Counted from the stretch's first letter, positions 16,259-25,869 are shown. The stretch is DNA of 64,000 bases from JAAUTG01 sp964458705 (GCA_964458705.1 CAYWKD010000004.1:1-64000); one strand, 5' to 3'. Numbers and translations: made by a program. The notes: generated by a model not told the origin, from the letters alone.

Positions 16259-18026
16259 CTGTATGTTCTATTGTAAGTGCTAAATTCAATTCTTCTAGCT
16301 GCTCACTAGCGATTAAACTCGGTGCATCAATCATTACATCTCTGCCCTGATTGTTTTTAGGAAAGGCAATAAAGTCACGAATTGTATTTTGACCATTCAT
16401 TACGGAACAAAGGCGATCAAAACCAAAGGCAATACCACCGTGAGGCGGTGCACCATACTCAAAGGCACCCATCAAGAAACCGAACTGTGCTTCGGCTTCT
16501 TCATCTGTAAACCCTAATAATTTAAAGTTCTTTGCCTGCAAGGCTCTGTTATGAATACGAATTGAACCTCCTCCGATTTCTACACCATTGATAACCAAGT
16601 CATAAGCGTCTGCACGAAGTGCTTTCATAGTTTCATGGTCGCCATCGAGCATTCTCTCAACATCTTCTTTTTTAGGTGATGTGAAGGGGTGGTGCATTGC
16701 GTGGAAGCGTTCTGCCTCTTCATCCCACTCCAAAAGTGGAAAATCAACTACCCAAAGTGGTTTAAATTCATTGGGATTTCGCAAGCCTAAGTGATTGCCC
16801 ATTTCTAGGCGCAGCTCATTAAGTTGCTTTCTTGTTTTTTCTGCTTCACCAGAAAGAATTAGTAGCAAATCACCAGGTTCTGCACCAAATTGATCTAGCC
16901 ATTTTTTTAAATCTTCATCTGAGTAGAATTTTCCAACTGGTGATTTGATGGATTCGTCCTTATTGTACTTAACATACACTAAGCCTTTTGCTCCAATTTG
17001 TGGACGCTTGATCCATTCAGTTAGATTTTTTAAATCTTTATTCGAGTAGTCTTCTGCTACATTTCGTGCATTAATTCCAACAATTAGTTCTGCATCATCG
17101 AATACACTAAAACCTTTTCCTCTTGCTAAATCTCCCAATTCTACAAACTCCATTCCAAAGCGTACATCTGGTTTATCTGAACCATATTTTGACATTGCTT
17201 CATCGTAGGTCATTCTGGGAAAATCGGGTAGTTGAACATCTCTCAAAGTTTTGAATAGATATTTTGTCAATGCTTCGAAGGTCTGTAAAATATCTTCCTG
17301 TGTAACAAAAGACATTTCGCAGTCTATTTGGGTAAACTCAGGCTGACGGTCAGCCCTCAAATCCTCGTCACGGAAGCATTTTACAATTTGAAAATACCTG
17401 TCCATACCCGATACCATCAACAACTGCTTAAAAGTTTGTGGTGACTGTGGCAAAGCATAAAACTGCCCAGGATTCATGCGGCTAGGTACAACAAAATCTC
17501 TAGCACCTTCTGGCGTGCTTTTAATTAGAACAGGGGTTTCAACTTCTACAAAGTGAAGTGATGACAAAAATTTTCTAGTTTCAATCGCCAGTTTTGAGCG
17601 GAAGATCAGATTGTTCATCACGGGCATTCTACGAATATCCAAATAGCGATACTTCATTCGCAGATCGTCACCACCATCTGTGTCATCGCCAATGGTGAAA
17701 GGAGGTGTTTTGGACTCATTTAGAATTTGAAGCTGTGTTACTTCGATTTCTATCTCTCCTGTTGGACGATTGAAGTTTTTACTACTTCGCTCTTGCACTT
17801 TTCCAATAGCTGATACTACGAACTCTCTGCCTAGTTTCCGAGCTATTTCTGTTAGTTCTGGTTTTTCTTCTTGATTAAAAACCAACTGTGTGATACCATA
17901 GCGATCTCTCAAATCCACAAAAGTCAATGCGCCAAGATCACGGCTTTTTTGAACCCAACCACAAAGTTTAACTGCTTTTCCAGTATCTTCAATTCGCAAT
18001 TCTCCGCAAGTATGTGAGCGTAACAT
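16248..18026 (-). CDS. aspS: Aspartyl-tRNA synthetase
   Basis: 592 residues, the bacterial length, with the anticodon-binding OB domain (1-110, CGWVQKSRDLGALTFVDLRD), class II catalytic core and bacterial GAD insertion. Motif 2 is in FRDEDLRADRQPEFTQID and motif 3 in GIAFGFDRLCSVM. It charges tRNA-Asp with aspartate. Whether it is Asn-nondiscriminating cannot be judged here. A minus-strand TATATTTG at 18112-18105 could be its -7 element. It leads into the thiE/thiD fusion. Confidence 0.97.
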   Translation of the reverse strand: MLRSHTCGELRIEDTGKAVKLCGWVQKSRDLGALTFVDLRDRYGITQLVFNQEEKPELTEIARKLGREFVVSAIGKVQERSSKNFNRPTGEIEIEVTQLQILNESKTPPFTIGDDTDGGDDLRMKYRYLDIRRMPVMNNLIFRSKLAIETRKFLSSLHFVEVETPVLIKSTPEGARDFVVPSRMNPGQFYALPQSPQTFKQLLMVSGMDRYFQIVKCFRDEDLRADRQPEFTQIDCEMSFVTQEDILQTFEALTKYLFKTLRDVQLPDFPRMTYDEAMSKYGSDKPDVRFGMEFVELGDLARGKGFSVFDDAELIVGINARNVAEDYSNKDLKNLTEWIKRPQIGAKGLVYVKYNKDESIKSPVGKFYSDEDLKKWLDQFGAEPGDLLLILSGEAEKTRKQLNELRLEMGNHLGLRNPNEFKPLWVVDFPLLEWDEEAERFHAMHHPFTSPKKEDVERMLDGDHETMKALRADAYDLVINGVEIGGGSIRIHNRALQAKNFKLLGFTDEEAEAQFGFLMGAFEYGAPPHGGIAFGFDRLCSVMNGQNTIRDFIAFPKNNQGRDVMIDAPSLIASEQLEELNLALTIEHTDEG

Positions 18027-18235
18027 TTTTATTTTGTTTTAAGTAAGCACTTTCAAAGTTTAAGAAATATGAAAGCCTATTATTTCCAGATTATTTTCGG
18101 CGAGCAAATATAATATTTCATTGTTGGTATTTGCTATTTCCAATGAAGGATGGTTTCCGATAAATAGTTCAAGAATCGTTCAAAACAGGAATAATGATAA
18201 TGGAAATTATATCTCGCATATTCTAATGCCCATCT

Positions 18236-19819
18236 TTATGAACTACAAGAAAGCATGGAACACCCGATTTTATGTCTTGCCCATTCTGGACGTTTTGCGA
18301 ACCATTTTTCTAGCTCTGGTTGCTCGGCGTAAGGTCGTTTTAATAGTTCGTATAGTTCCTTTATTAAAGAGTAATCACCATTATTAGCAGCATCAATGGC
18401 AAGTTGCGCCATGTAGTTGCGAAGTACATATTTGGGATTAATAGCATTCATATTCGTTTTTCGTTGAGCATCTGAGCGTGTTTCTTTCTTCAAAAGTTCT
18501 TGATAATCTATGAACCAATTTATCCATTTATCCAAAATGTCATCTTTTATTTCTTGAGGTTCATAGAACGCAGCTTTAATAACAGCTAGGAAATTTCCAT
18601 CTTCATCAATGTCAGTATTTTTTGAAAAGTTTGCTAAACTTCTAAAAAAGATCGTCATATCAGTTTCGCTCAACTGCAGTAGTCCTTCTAGGCGACTCAC
18701 TAAGTCTGTGCTAGTTGTACTATTATGATCTAAACCTAGCTTTGAGTGCATCATGCTCAAATAGGCTGCTTCAAACTTGGGAGGATACTGATTTAGAATT
18801 TCTTGCAATGGCTGTGAATCTTCAATTAAAGGTACAATTGCATTTGCTAGCTGCATTAAATTCCAAAGTGCAATGCGTGGCTGATTACCGAAGCGATATC
18901 TTTTTGTTTGGCGATCAGTTGTGTTTGGTGTCCAATTTGCATCATAGCCTTCTAGCCAACCGTATGGTCCATAATCAATGGTTAGACCTAGTATAGACAT
19001 ATTGTCGGTGTTCATTACACCATGTACAAAGCCCACTCGCTGCCAATGAACAATCATTTTTAAAGTATTATTCAACACTTCTTCAAAAAACTCAATATAC
19101 CCTTTTTTCGTACCTTGCTCTATTGCTGGAAAAAAGTGTTTGATCGTAAAATCCATTATTTTCTTTAGTGTATCAAAATCTTGGCGAGCAGCAAAAATTT
19201 GAAAATTACCAAATCGAATAAAAGAAGGAGCTACTCGACAGACAATCGCACCTTTTTCGTAAGCTGCATTGCCATCGTACATAACGTCTCGAAGGACTTG
19301 ATCGCCCGAGAGCGTTAAAGATAAAGAACGGGTGGTAGGTACTCCCAAATGATACATAGCTTCACTACACAAATGCTCTCGAATAGAAGATCGCAGCACT
19401 GCCAGCCCGTCTGCACGGCGCGAGTAAGGCGTTTCGCCAGCTCCTTTCAATTGTAATGTCCAAGAATCGCCTTTGTGTTCCACTTCTGCGAGGTTGATTG
19501 CTCTACCATCGCCTAACTGACCCGCCCAATTTCCAAATTGATGACCACCGTAACACATGGAATAAGGAGCTGTATTTTCTAATACTTCTGTCCCTGAAAA
19601 AATATTTATAAACGCCTCGGACTGTAGATCGTCTTTTGTCAGTCCAATTGCTAAAGCCATTTCTTCTGATACATGAATCAACTTTGCCGCAGATGGAACG
19701 CTAGGAGTTACGTATGAAAAGCATGATTCATAGACTTGTCGCCGAGTTTTTGAAGTTTTAGGATCGGCAGGTAATTCCTGATTAAATTTATCTTTTATGT
19801 TGAGCTTCATTGAAATCAT
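18236..19819 (-). CDS. selO: SelO family protein adenylyltransferase (YdiU)
   Basis: 527 residues. SelO is a pseudokinase-fold enzyme that transfers AMP to Ser/Thr/Tyr of proteins in redox defence. Features seen: YGGHQFGNWAGQLGDGRAINL, LQLKGAGETPYSRRADG, SIREHLCSEAMYHLG, and HGVMNTDNMSILGLTIDYGPYG with the metal-binding Asn/Asp. The C-terminus ends SCSS; the Cys codon is TGT, so this is the cysteine form and not selenocysteine. The start is the ATG of MISMKL at 19819; Met4 (19810) is also possible. It is divergent from the DUF1080 gene. Confidence 0.95.
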   Translation of the reverse strand: MISMKLNIKDKFNQELPADPKTSKTRRQVYESCFSYVTPSVPSAAKLIHVSEEMALAIGLTKDDLQSEAFINIFSGTEVLENTAPYSMCYGGHQFGNWAGQLGDGRAINLAEVEHKGDSWTLQLKGAGETPYSRRADGLAVLRSSIREHLCSEAMYHLGVPTTRSLSLTLSGDQVLRDVMYDGNAAYEKGAIVCRVAPSFIRFGNFQIFAARQDFDTLKKIMDFTIKHFFPAIEQGTKKGYIEFFEEVLNNTLKMIVHWQRVGFVHGVMNTDNMSILGLTIDYGPYGWLEGYDANWTPNTTDRQTKRYRFGNQPRIALWNLMQLANAIVPLIEDSQPLQEILNQYPPKFEAAYLSMMHSKLGLDHNSTTSTDLVSRLEGLLQLSETDMTIFFRSLANFSKNTDIDEDGNFLAVIKAAFYEPQEIKDDILDKWINWFIDYQELLKKETRSDAQRKTNMNAINPKYVLRNYMAQLAIDAANNGDYSLIKELYELLKRPYAEQPELEKWFAKRPEWARHKIGCSMLSCSS

Positions 19820-19916
19820 TTTTTGTTTTGTCTATTTAAAACGCAGAGGGAGCGTCGTAGTTGAGACTTAGGGTTTCTACTTTTCTGCGATTACTTCAAA
19901 GGATAAAATTATATGC

Positions 19917-19947
19917 TTGGATAAACGTGGTTATTTTTATAGTTTTG
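19917..19947 (+). promoter_or_regulatory. Bacteroidota-type promoter for the DUF1080 gene
   Basis: TTG at 19917-19919, a 20-base spacer, then TAGTTTTG at 19940-19947, an exact TAnnTTTG. Transcription would begin about 20 bases before the ATG at 19973. Confidence 0.55.
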
Positions 19948-19972
19948 ATGTAACAAAATACAAAACTTTAAA

Positions 19973-20767
19973 ATGAGACAACTAATAATAATATTAATTG
20001 CTGGGCTATTTTTTTCAGCTTGCCAGAATACTGTGGAATCCAAAACAGCAAATGCAGAAGAAGTATTAGAAAATACTTCAGAAGATGAATGGATTATGCT
20101 TTTTGATGGCACAAGTACTGAAGGCTGGAGGGCTTACAATGGAGATGCTCTGCCGCCGCAGTGGATTGTCGAAGATAGTGTATTGACATTTTCTAAGGAA
20201 AAAAAACAAACCGAGGTGGAGCATGAAGGAGGAAAGGATATTATTTATGGTGTAGAAGAATTTGACAATTTTGAATTGTATATAGAGTGGAAGATTCCAA
20301 AAGGCGGAAACAGTGGTATTTTTTACCATGCCAAGGAAGGGTACAGTAGCCCTTATGAAGTTTCGCCTGAATATCAAATGATAGATGACGAAAACTATGC
20401 AGCAATGCACGATTTAGTGGCGTATAACACCAGTTTAGGTTATGAAGAACCAGAAAAATTGCAACCTCTTCAACAAACAGGTGCTGATTATGCTATGTAC
20501 GTTGCCGATGAAAAAGCAAAAGTCTTGCACCCTGCTGGCGAGTGGAACACAACACGTATCATCTTCACGCCAGAAAAAGTTGAACATTGGCTAAATGGAA
20601 AAAAAGTTGTTTCTTTCGTTCCTTGGTCAGATGACTGGTATGAACGAAAAAATACAGGAAAGTGGAAAGATTATCCAGATTATGGAAAGTTTAAAAAAGG
20701 TTATATCGGACTGCAAGATCATGATAGTCCACTTTGGTTTAGAAATATTAAACTGAAAAAACTTTGA
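19973..20767 (+). CDS. DUF1080 lipoprotein (3-keto-glycoside hydrolase family)
   Basis: 264 residues. The signal peptide has a lipobox FFSAC (C17). The mature part is a concanavalin-like jelly roll of the DUF1080 family: MLFDGTSTEGWRAYNG at the N-terminus, YIEWKIPKGGNSGIFYHAKE, EYQMIDDENY, and the end GYIGLQDHDSPLWFRNIKLK. Some family members cleave 3-keto-disaccharides. It is followed 34 bases later by an oxidoreductase of the Gfo/Idh/MocA family, a pairing common in Bacteroidota and consistent with oxidise-then-cleave sugar metabolism. Confidence 0.92.
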   Translation: MRQLIIILIAGLFFSACQNTVESKTANAEEVLENTSEDEWIMLFDGTSTEGWRAYNGDALPPQWIVEDSVLTFSKEKKQTEVEHEGGKDIIYGVEEFDNFELYIEWKIPKGGNSGIFYHAKEGYSSPYEVSPEYQMIDDENYAAMHDLVAYNTSLGYEEPEKLQPLQQTGADYAMYVADEKAKVLHPAGEWNTTRIIFTPEKVEHWLNGKKVVSFVPWSDDWYERKNTGKWKDYPDYGKFKKGYIGLQDHDSPLWFRNIKLKKL

Positions 20768-20801
20768 TTAACAAAGAGTTAGATATAAAACGTACAACAA
20801 A

Positions 20802-22136
20802 ATGAAAAAAAGGACTTTTCTAAAAACGGCTGCTACTATTGCAGGTGGTACAATATTGTTACCCGCTTGCAAGACAGGTTCAAGCTTGATTACTCCGGGA
20901 AAATTAAGAACTGCTCATATCGGAGTGGGCAATATGGGTTTGGAGGATTTGAAAGCAGTTGCTTCGCATCCTTCAGTAGTGGTAACGGCACTTTGCGATG
21001 TAGATAGCAATAATTTGCAAGCTGCAAAAGATTTATTTCCAGCCGCCAAGACATATAAGGATTATCGAGCCATGCTCAAAGAAATTAGTGATGAAGTGGA
21101 TGCAGTTGTAGTTTCTACACCAGACCATACGCATGCTCCTGCCTCTATAATGGCGATGGAAATGAACAAATCTGTGTACTGCCAGAAACCCTTAACGCAT
21201 CATGTGATGGAAGCAAGAGCCATGAATAAGCTAGCGAAAGAAAAGAAACTGACTACTCAGATGGGTATTCAAGTGCATTCCTTTTACGATTACAAATTGG
21301 CGACACTACTCATCCGAGATGGTATCATTGGCAAGGTCAATCGAGTGCGAGCATGGTCTCCTAAAGACTGGGGTTATGACGGACCAATACCTAAAGGGGA
21401 AGACGCTGTGCCAGCGTATTTAGACTGGAATCTTTGGCTGGGTACTTCTGCTGAAAGACCATATAAAGAAGGTTATTATCACCCTGCCAACTGGCGGAAG
21501 TTACTCGATTATGGTTGTGGCACACTTGGTGATATGGGGGTTCATATTTTTGATACTCCTTATAATGCCTTAGAGCTAGATGTACCCAAAACAATTATAA
21601 ATGAGTGTAGAGCATCAAATGGCTTCGGTTTTCCACAAAATAATAAGGTAACATACGAATTCCCTGCCACACCCTACACAACAGACAATTTCCAATGGAT
21701 TTGGGATGATGGAATAGGCGCACCTGAACTGCACGAAGAACTAAAACTTCCTAATGGCGATGAATTACCCGATCAAGGTGCTATGTTTATTGGAGAGAAA
21801 GGGCGACTACTGCTACCACACTTTATGCAAGCTCCACGCTTAGTTGTAGATGGTAAGTATCAAGAAATGGATTTTGAAAAATATAATTTGGGTAAACCTG
21901 TCAGAAATTATACATCAGAGAGCCCAAAGCACTATCATCAATTTGTAGATGCCTGCTTGGGTAAAGGAGAATGTACTGCTCCATTTTCTTATGCTGCACG
22001 CTTGACGGAAACCATCTTATTAGGGGTAATCGCTGGGCGTTTTCCAAATCAAACTTTACATTGGAATAGTAAAACCGCTAGATTTGAGGAAGCAGAAGCC
22101 AATCAATATTTAGATGCTACTTATCGAAATTTTTGA
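20802..22136 (+). CDS. Exported Gfo/Idh/MocA family sugar oxidoreductase
   Basis: 444 residues. The N-terminus MKKRTFLKTAATIAGG resembles a Tat-type leader with KR in place of RR, followed by a possible lipobox LLPAC (C23). The Rossmann motif is HIGVGNMG, then ALCDVD. The catalytic-type segment VYCQKPLTHHVMEAR carries the conserved Lys-Pro. The C-terminal half is the usual dehydrogenase beta-sheet domain. It probably oxidises a glycoside or sugar, cofactor carried through Tat export. It is cotranscribed with the DUF1080 lipoprotein and converges on ribH. Confidence 0.9.
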   Translation: MKKRTFLKTAATIAGGTILLPACKTGSSLITPGKLRTAHIGVGNMGLEDLKAVASHPSVVVTALCDVDSNNLQAAKDLFPAAKTYKDYRAMLKEISDEVDAVVVSTPDHTHAPASIMAMEMNKSVYCQKPLTHHVMEARAMNKLAKEKKLTTQMGIQVHSFYDYKLATLLIRDGIIGKVNRVRAWSPKDWGYDGPIPKGEDAVPAYLDWNLWLGTSAERPYKEGYYHPANWRKLLDYGCGTLGDMGVHIFDTPYNALELDVPKTIINECRASNGFGFPQNNKVTYEFPATPYTTDNFQWIWDDGIGAPELHEELKLPNGDELPDQGAMFIGEKGRLLLPHFMQAPRLVVDGKYQEMDFEKYNLGKPVRNYTSESPKHYHQFVDACLGKGECTAPFSYAARLTETILLGVIAGRFPNQTLHWNSKTARFEEAEANQYLDATYRNF

Positions 22137-22143
22137 TTAAAAT

Positions 22144-22183
22144 GGAATTAGTATTGCACCTAAAGGATGTCAATACTAATTCC
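22144..22183 (-). terminator. Shared hairpin between Gfo/Idh gene and ribH
   Basis: A perfect 13-bp stem (22144-22156 with 22171-22183) around a 14-base loop. The right arm covers the stop codon of ribH. The minus strand continues ATTTTAATC, weakly T-rich; the plus strand lacks a T-run. It probably terminates ribH and may act in both directions. Confidence 0.6.
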
Positions 22184-22697
22184 TGAAACCGATAGACTGC
22201 TTAGTTTCTCCCATTTGTTGGTTTAAAGCTGCCATTCTAATTGCCGTTACTGCTGCTTCGATTCCCTTGTTGCCGTGCTTCCCGCCTGCACGATCTCTGG
22301 CTTGTTCCATATCGTTGGGCGTGAGTACTCCGAAAATGCAAGGAATCTTTGACGCTAGACTAAGATTAATCAATCCTTTTGCTACGGCATCATTAATATA
22401 TTCATTGTGTTTAGTTTCTCCTTGAATTACGCAGCCTATGCAAATAATGGCATCTACCTTATGACTAGAGATACACAATCTTGCGCCAAATGGCAATTCA
22501 AAAGACCCAGGAACTTGTAGAGTATGAATATTTTCTGCCGATGCTCCGTGTTTAGTTAAGGTATCGTGACATCCTCCATAAAGTGCATGAGTTATTTCAG
22601 TATTCCATTCAGATACAACAATGCCAAATTTCATTTTTTCGGCGTTTGGAATAGACTGTTCATTATAATTGGATAAATTTTTTAACGCACTTGCCAT
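22176..22697 (-). CDS. ribH: 6,7-dimethyl-8-ribityllumazine synthase
   Basis: 173 residues from the ATG at 22697 (MASALKNLSN). A longer reading from a TTG at 22763 adds 22 residues unlike the family and runs through the upstream terminator. It condenses the ribityl-aminouracil with 3,4-dihydroxybutanone phosphate, the penultimate riboflavin step. Family segments: VVSEWNTEITHALYGG, VPGSFELPFGA, GCVIQGETKHNEYI, and FGVLTPNDMEQA; the catalytic His lies in GETKHNEYI. A -7-like TAGTTTTG at 22747-22740 fits a short leader. Confidence 0.95.
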   Translation of the reverse strand: MASALKNLSNYNEQSIPNAEKMKFGIVVSEWNTEITHALYGGCHDTLTKHGASAENIHTLQVPGSFELPFGARLCISSHKVDAIICIGCVIQGETKHNEYINDAVAKGLINLSLASKIPCIFGVLTPNDMEQARDRAGGKHGNKGIEAAVTAIRMAALNQQMGETKQSIGFRN

Positions 22698-22749
22698 ATT
22701 GCTCGTTTTAAATGAAAAATTATTATGTTTATGTAAATGCAAAACTAAA

Positions 22750-22796
22750 AAAAGCCACTTCAAAAAAAGGTCATTTCCTTTACTGAAGTAGCTTTT
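22750..22796 (-). terminator. Terminator downstream of the cold-shock gene
   Basis: Two stacked helices: AAAAGC/GCTTTT (50-55 with 91-96) and ACTTCA/TGAAGT (57-62 with 84-89) with one mismatch between. An inner AAAGG/CCTTT pairing sits in the loop. On the minus strand a run of seven Ts follows. It separates the cold-shock gene from ribH. Confidence 0.7.
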
Positions 22797-22825
22797 CCTT
22801 TTTAAACTAAATTTAGGGACATTAG

Positions 22826-23104
22826 TTAAGCATTAGCCAATTCTACCTCTCTAGCTATAAGACCTTTGTCATTATAATCTAACTGGAATTGAACTCGATC
22901 TCCTCTTCTCACTTTGTCCTTTAGTTCTGAAATGTGAACAAACACTTTCTTAGAAGTTTGTTTCGATTGGATAAATCCATATCCTTTTGAACGATTAAAG
23001 AACTGAACAAATCCTTCTTTTTTTGAGCCATCAGGTGTTACACCATCTTTCGTATCGGCAGTTTTAGAAAACCACTTGGTGATGTTATTCAATATATTTT
23101 TCAT
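22826..23104 (-). CDS. Cold-shock domain protein with N-terminal extension
   Basis: 92 residues from the ATG at 23104 (a GTG one codon earlier is possible). The cold-shock fold occupies about residues 29-90. RNP1 is KGYGFIQ and RNP2 is VFVHI. It binds single-stranded RNA or DNA, as in CspA-type chaperones. The first 28 residues are an extra polar segment starting MKNILNNITKWF, a possible amphipathic helix not found in CspA. It has its own terminator at 22750-22796. Confidence 0.9.
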   Translation of the reverse strand: MKNILNNITKWFSKTADTKDGVTPDGSKKEGFVQFFNRSKGYGFIQSKQTSKKVFVHISELKDKVRRGDRVQFQLDYNDKGLIAREVELANA

Positions 23105-23191
23105 CACATTTTTTTGTTTTAAATAAATTTTAAGATTAACAAATAATTTTATTGACGCTTTGGTTATTGAAGCATGTTACGCACCTTTCAC

Positions 23192-23548
23192 TTATTGTAA
23201 GTAAACAACTCTAGCTGTAATTTGATGATCCTTTACTAATTGTTGAGTGAACGACTTGTGACCTCTAGGTGCTAGTAAATACAATCGTCCACCTTTATTA
23301 GCAGCAACCATGCTTAACAATTTCCATTTTGAAACTACTCGTCCCTCATCTTCTGATTTTGTTGCAACTTCTACATAATGTTTAGAACCTCTCAAAAAAC
23401 CAGTAATATTTGGTACATAGGGTTCTTCCTCGCCTACTTTTGTGAATTTAGAAGGTGTTTCAAAATCGTCATGGACTGCTTTGATATTAAAAAAACCTTT
23501 TTGTTGCACCCATGTCAGTGCTTTTTCCAAATAATCTTGATCTGACAT
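23192..23548 (-). CDS. Small protein, possible PD-(D/E)XK-like fold
   Basis: 118 residues, no signal. It has a helix, then YVPNITGF, HYVEVATKSEDEG, a helix KWKLLSMVAANKGG, and RLYLLAPRG. That order matches the strand-strand-helix-strand core of PD-(D/E)XK proteins, with E60 and K64 as the E-x-x-x-K-like pair. The expected Asp after Pro is Asn (N47). It may thus be a weakened or non-catalytic member. I do not know a named family. Fold assignment is inference. Confidence 0.6.
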   Translation of the reverse strand: MSDQDYLEKALTWVQQKGFFNIKAVHDDFETPSKFTKVGEEEPYVPNITGFLRGSKHYVEVATKSEDEGRVVSKWKLLSMVAANKGGRLYLLAPRGHKSFTQQLVKDHQITARVVYLQ

Positions 23549-23847
23549 AATATAAAGAATTTGTGATAAATAAATTGCTATTCATCTATGAGTATCTACG
23601 CAGAACTTGTCTTAGACTCATGGAAGAATCTATTAGACAACTGGTTATATATGAACAGCTTTAAGTCAAAACCACTAGTGTAAGTAACTTATATTCAAAT
23701 AATGTGAGACAATATGCTCTAATGAAGGTAAGCCTCTTAATACAAGCAAATTTATATCTGTATTGCAGCTAGTTTAAACACTTCTATATAAATAACTATG
23801 TATCAGTAAAATTGGTTCAATATTGATTAGTCGATACTTGTGGCAAA
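23549..23847. other. AT-rich gap between uvrB and the 118-residue gene
   Basis: 299 bases without a gene. One minus-strand TAAATTTG (23754-23747) could be a -7 element for the 118-residue gene, but no partner sits at the right distance. No clear hairpin or RNA gene is seen. Confidence 0.5.
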
Positions 23848-25869
23848 TTACACCGCCGACTTCAGGCGATTTTTTAGTGCTAACATATCATCTCTAAATT
23901 GTGCTGCGGACATAAAGTCGAGTTCTTTCGCTGCTTTTTTCATCTTGCGTTCAGTTTCGGCAATGGCTTTTTCGATTTGATCTCTTGTCATATACCCTAC
24001 AACAGGATCAGCAGCAATACTAGGCTGATCGGGTTCTATGTACATTTTCTGATCGCCACGGATATCAAGAATAGAGCTTTTGTTGAGGATTTGTTCTCTT
24101 GTTTTGCGGAGTGTTTTTGGTGTGATGCCGTTTTTTTCATTGTAGATCATTTGAATAATACGGCGGCGGTTGGTTTCATCAATAGTCATTTGCATACTAT
24201 CTGTAACTTTATCCGCATAAAAAATAACAAGACCATTAGCATTTCGAGCCGCCCTTCCAGCAGTTTGTGTCAATGAGCGATCATTACGCAAGAAGCCTTC
24301 TTTATCAGCATCTAAGATAGCGACCAAAGAAACTTCGGGTAGGTCTAGTCCTTCTCTTAATAAATTTACTCCAACGAGTACATCAAATTCGCCTAAGCGC
24401 AAATCTCTCAATATTTCCACTCTTTCCATAGTGTCCACTTCCGAGTGAATGTAACGCACTTTCACTCCTACTTTAGCGAGATATTTGGACAGCTCTTCCG
24501 CCATACGCTTAGTCAAAGTCGTAATCAAAATGCGCTCATCATTTTTAATACGTTCATCAATTTCTTCCATTAAATCATCAATCTGATTCATACTTGGTCG
24601 CACCTCGATAGGAGGGTCTAGCAAGCCTGTGGGGCGTATCAATTGCTCTACAATTTCACCGCTCGTTTGCTCTAATTCATAATCGCCTGGTGTGGCAGAA
24701 ACAAAGACCACTTGATTGATGAGTTGCTCAAATTCATTATAATTCAAAGGTCGGTTGTCCATGGCTGAGGGCAGACGAAAGCCATGTGAGACTAGGCTTG
24801 TTTTTCTTGCTCGATCACCTCCATACATTCCCCGCACTTGCGGAATAGTAACATGACTCTCATCAACGACCATTAGATAATCGTCGGGGAAATAGTCTAG
24901 CAGACAGAAAGGACGTGTTCCTGGCTTTCGACCATCAAAAAAGCGAGAATAATTTTCTACTCCATTACAATAGCCCAGCTCTTTCATCATTTCAATATCA
25001 AAGTTGGTGCGTTCTTTGATGCGCTGCGCTTCAATTAATCGACGTTCTTTTTCAAAATATTCAACTTGACCGTGTAGTTCATCCTGAATATTACTAATAA
25101 TTTGCTTCATTCGTTCTTTGGGTGCAACATAAAGATTGGCGGGGAAAATAGCAGCCGTTTGTAATTCCTCCATTGTTTTTCCTGATGTTACTTCCAGCAC
25201 TTTAATTTCTTCAATTTCATCGCCAAAAAATGTTATTCGATAGCCAAAATCGACATAGGGCAGATTAATATCCACGGTGTCGCCACGCACTCTAAAGGTA
25301 GCACGGCGAAAATCAGTTTCCGTTCTTGAATACAAACTTTCTACTAATTTGTAAAGAAAAGTATTTCTGGTGATCACATCTCCTCGGCTAATGCGAATAA
25401 TGCCCGTTTTGTAGTCTTCTGGATTTCCCATACCATAAATGCAGGAAACCGAAGAAACAATTATAACATCTCGTCGCCCAGAGAGTAGGGAAGAAGTTGC
25501 TCGAAGTCGCAGTTTATCCACTTCTTCATTAATAGAAAGGTCTTTTTCGATGTATGTATCCGTAACGCTGATATAGGCCTCAGGTTGGTAGTAGTCATAG
25601 TAAGAGACAAAATATTCAACGGCATTATTAGGAAAAAACTCTTTGAACTCACCATATAGCTGAGCGGTCAGCGTCTTATTGTGGGTCAGTACAAGCGTAG
25701 GACGGTTTAGTTGAGCAATCATATTAGCAACAGTGAAGGTTTTCCCAGAACCTGTTACACCTAAAAGTACCTGAGCAGCCTCACCTTCTTTTACACCTTT
25801 AACAAGATTTTCAATAGCTTGAGGCTGATGCCCCATAGGCTGAAAGGGTGATTCTAGTTGGAAACTCAT
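23848..25869 (-). CDS. uvrB: UvrABC excinuclease subunit B
   Basis: 673 residues, standard size. It is the damage-verifying helicase-like subunit of nucleotide excision repair. Walker A is GVTGSGKT. The beta-hairpin region YYDYYQPEAYI, helicase motifs DESHVTIPQ, FVSATPGDYE and QTAGRAARN are present. The C-terminal UVR motif (QIEKAIAETERKMKKAAKEL onwards) for UvrC binding is intact. It stands alone; uvrA is not in the window. Confidence 0.98.
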   Translation of the reverse strand: MSFQLESPFQPMGHQPQAIENLVKGVKEGEAAQVLLGVTGSGKTFTVANMIAQLNRPTLVLTHNKTLTAQLYGEFKEFFPNNAVEYFVSYYDYYQPEAYISVTDTYIEKDLSINEEVDKLRLRATSSLLSGRRDVIIVSSVSCIYGMGNPEDYKTGIIRISRGDVITRNTFLYKLVESLYSRTETDFRRATFRVRGDTVDINLPYVDFGYRITFFGDEIEEIKVLEVTSGKTMEELQTAAIFPANLYVAPKERMKQIISNIQDELHGQVEYFEKERRLIEAQRIKERTNFDIEMMKELGYCNGVENYSRFFDGRKPGTRPFCLLDYFPDDYLMVVDESHVTIPQVRGMYGGDRARKTSLVSHGFRLPSAMDNRPLNYNEFEQLINQVVFVSATPGDYELEQTSGEIVEQLIRPTGLLDPPIEVRPSMNQIDDLMEEIDERIKNDERILITTLTKRMAEELSKYLAKVGVKVRYIHSEVDTMERVEILRDLRLGEFDVLVGVNLLREGLDLPEVSLVAILDADKEGFLRNDRSLTQTAGRAARNANGLVIFYADKVTDSMQMTIDETNRRRIIQMIYNEKNGITPKTLRKTREQILNKSSILDIRGDQKMYIEPDQPSIAADPVVGYMTRDQIEKAIAETERKMKKAAKELDFMSAAQFRDDMLALKNRLKSAV

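Noticed and set aside
18236..18260. Possible selenocysteine at the SelO C-terminus
   Set aside because: The critical codon is TGT (Cys), not TGA, and no SECIS-like hairpin is needed.
18121..18387. 88-codon frame at the end of selO
   Set aside because: It overlaps the selO C-terminus on the opposite strand and has no homology sense.
22698..22763. Longer N-terminus for ribH from the TTG at 22763
   Set aside because: It would run through the terminator of the cold-shock gene and adds residues unlike lumazine synthase.
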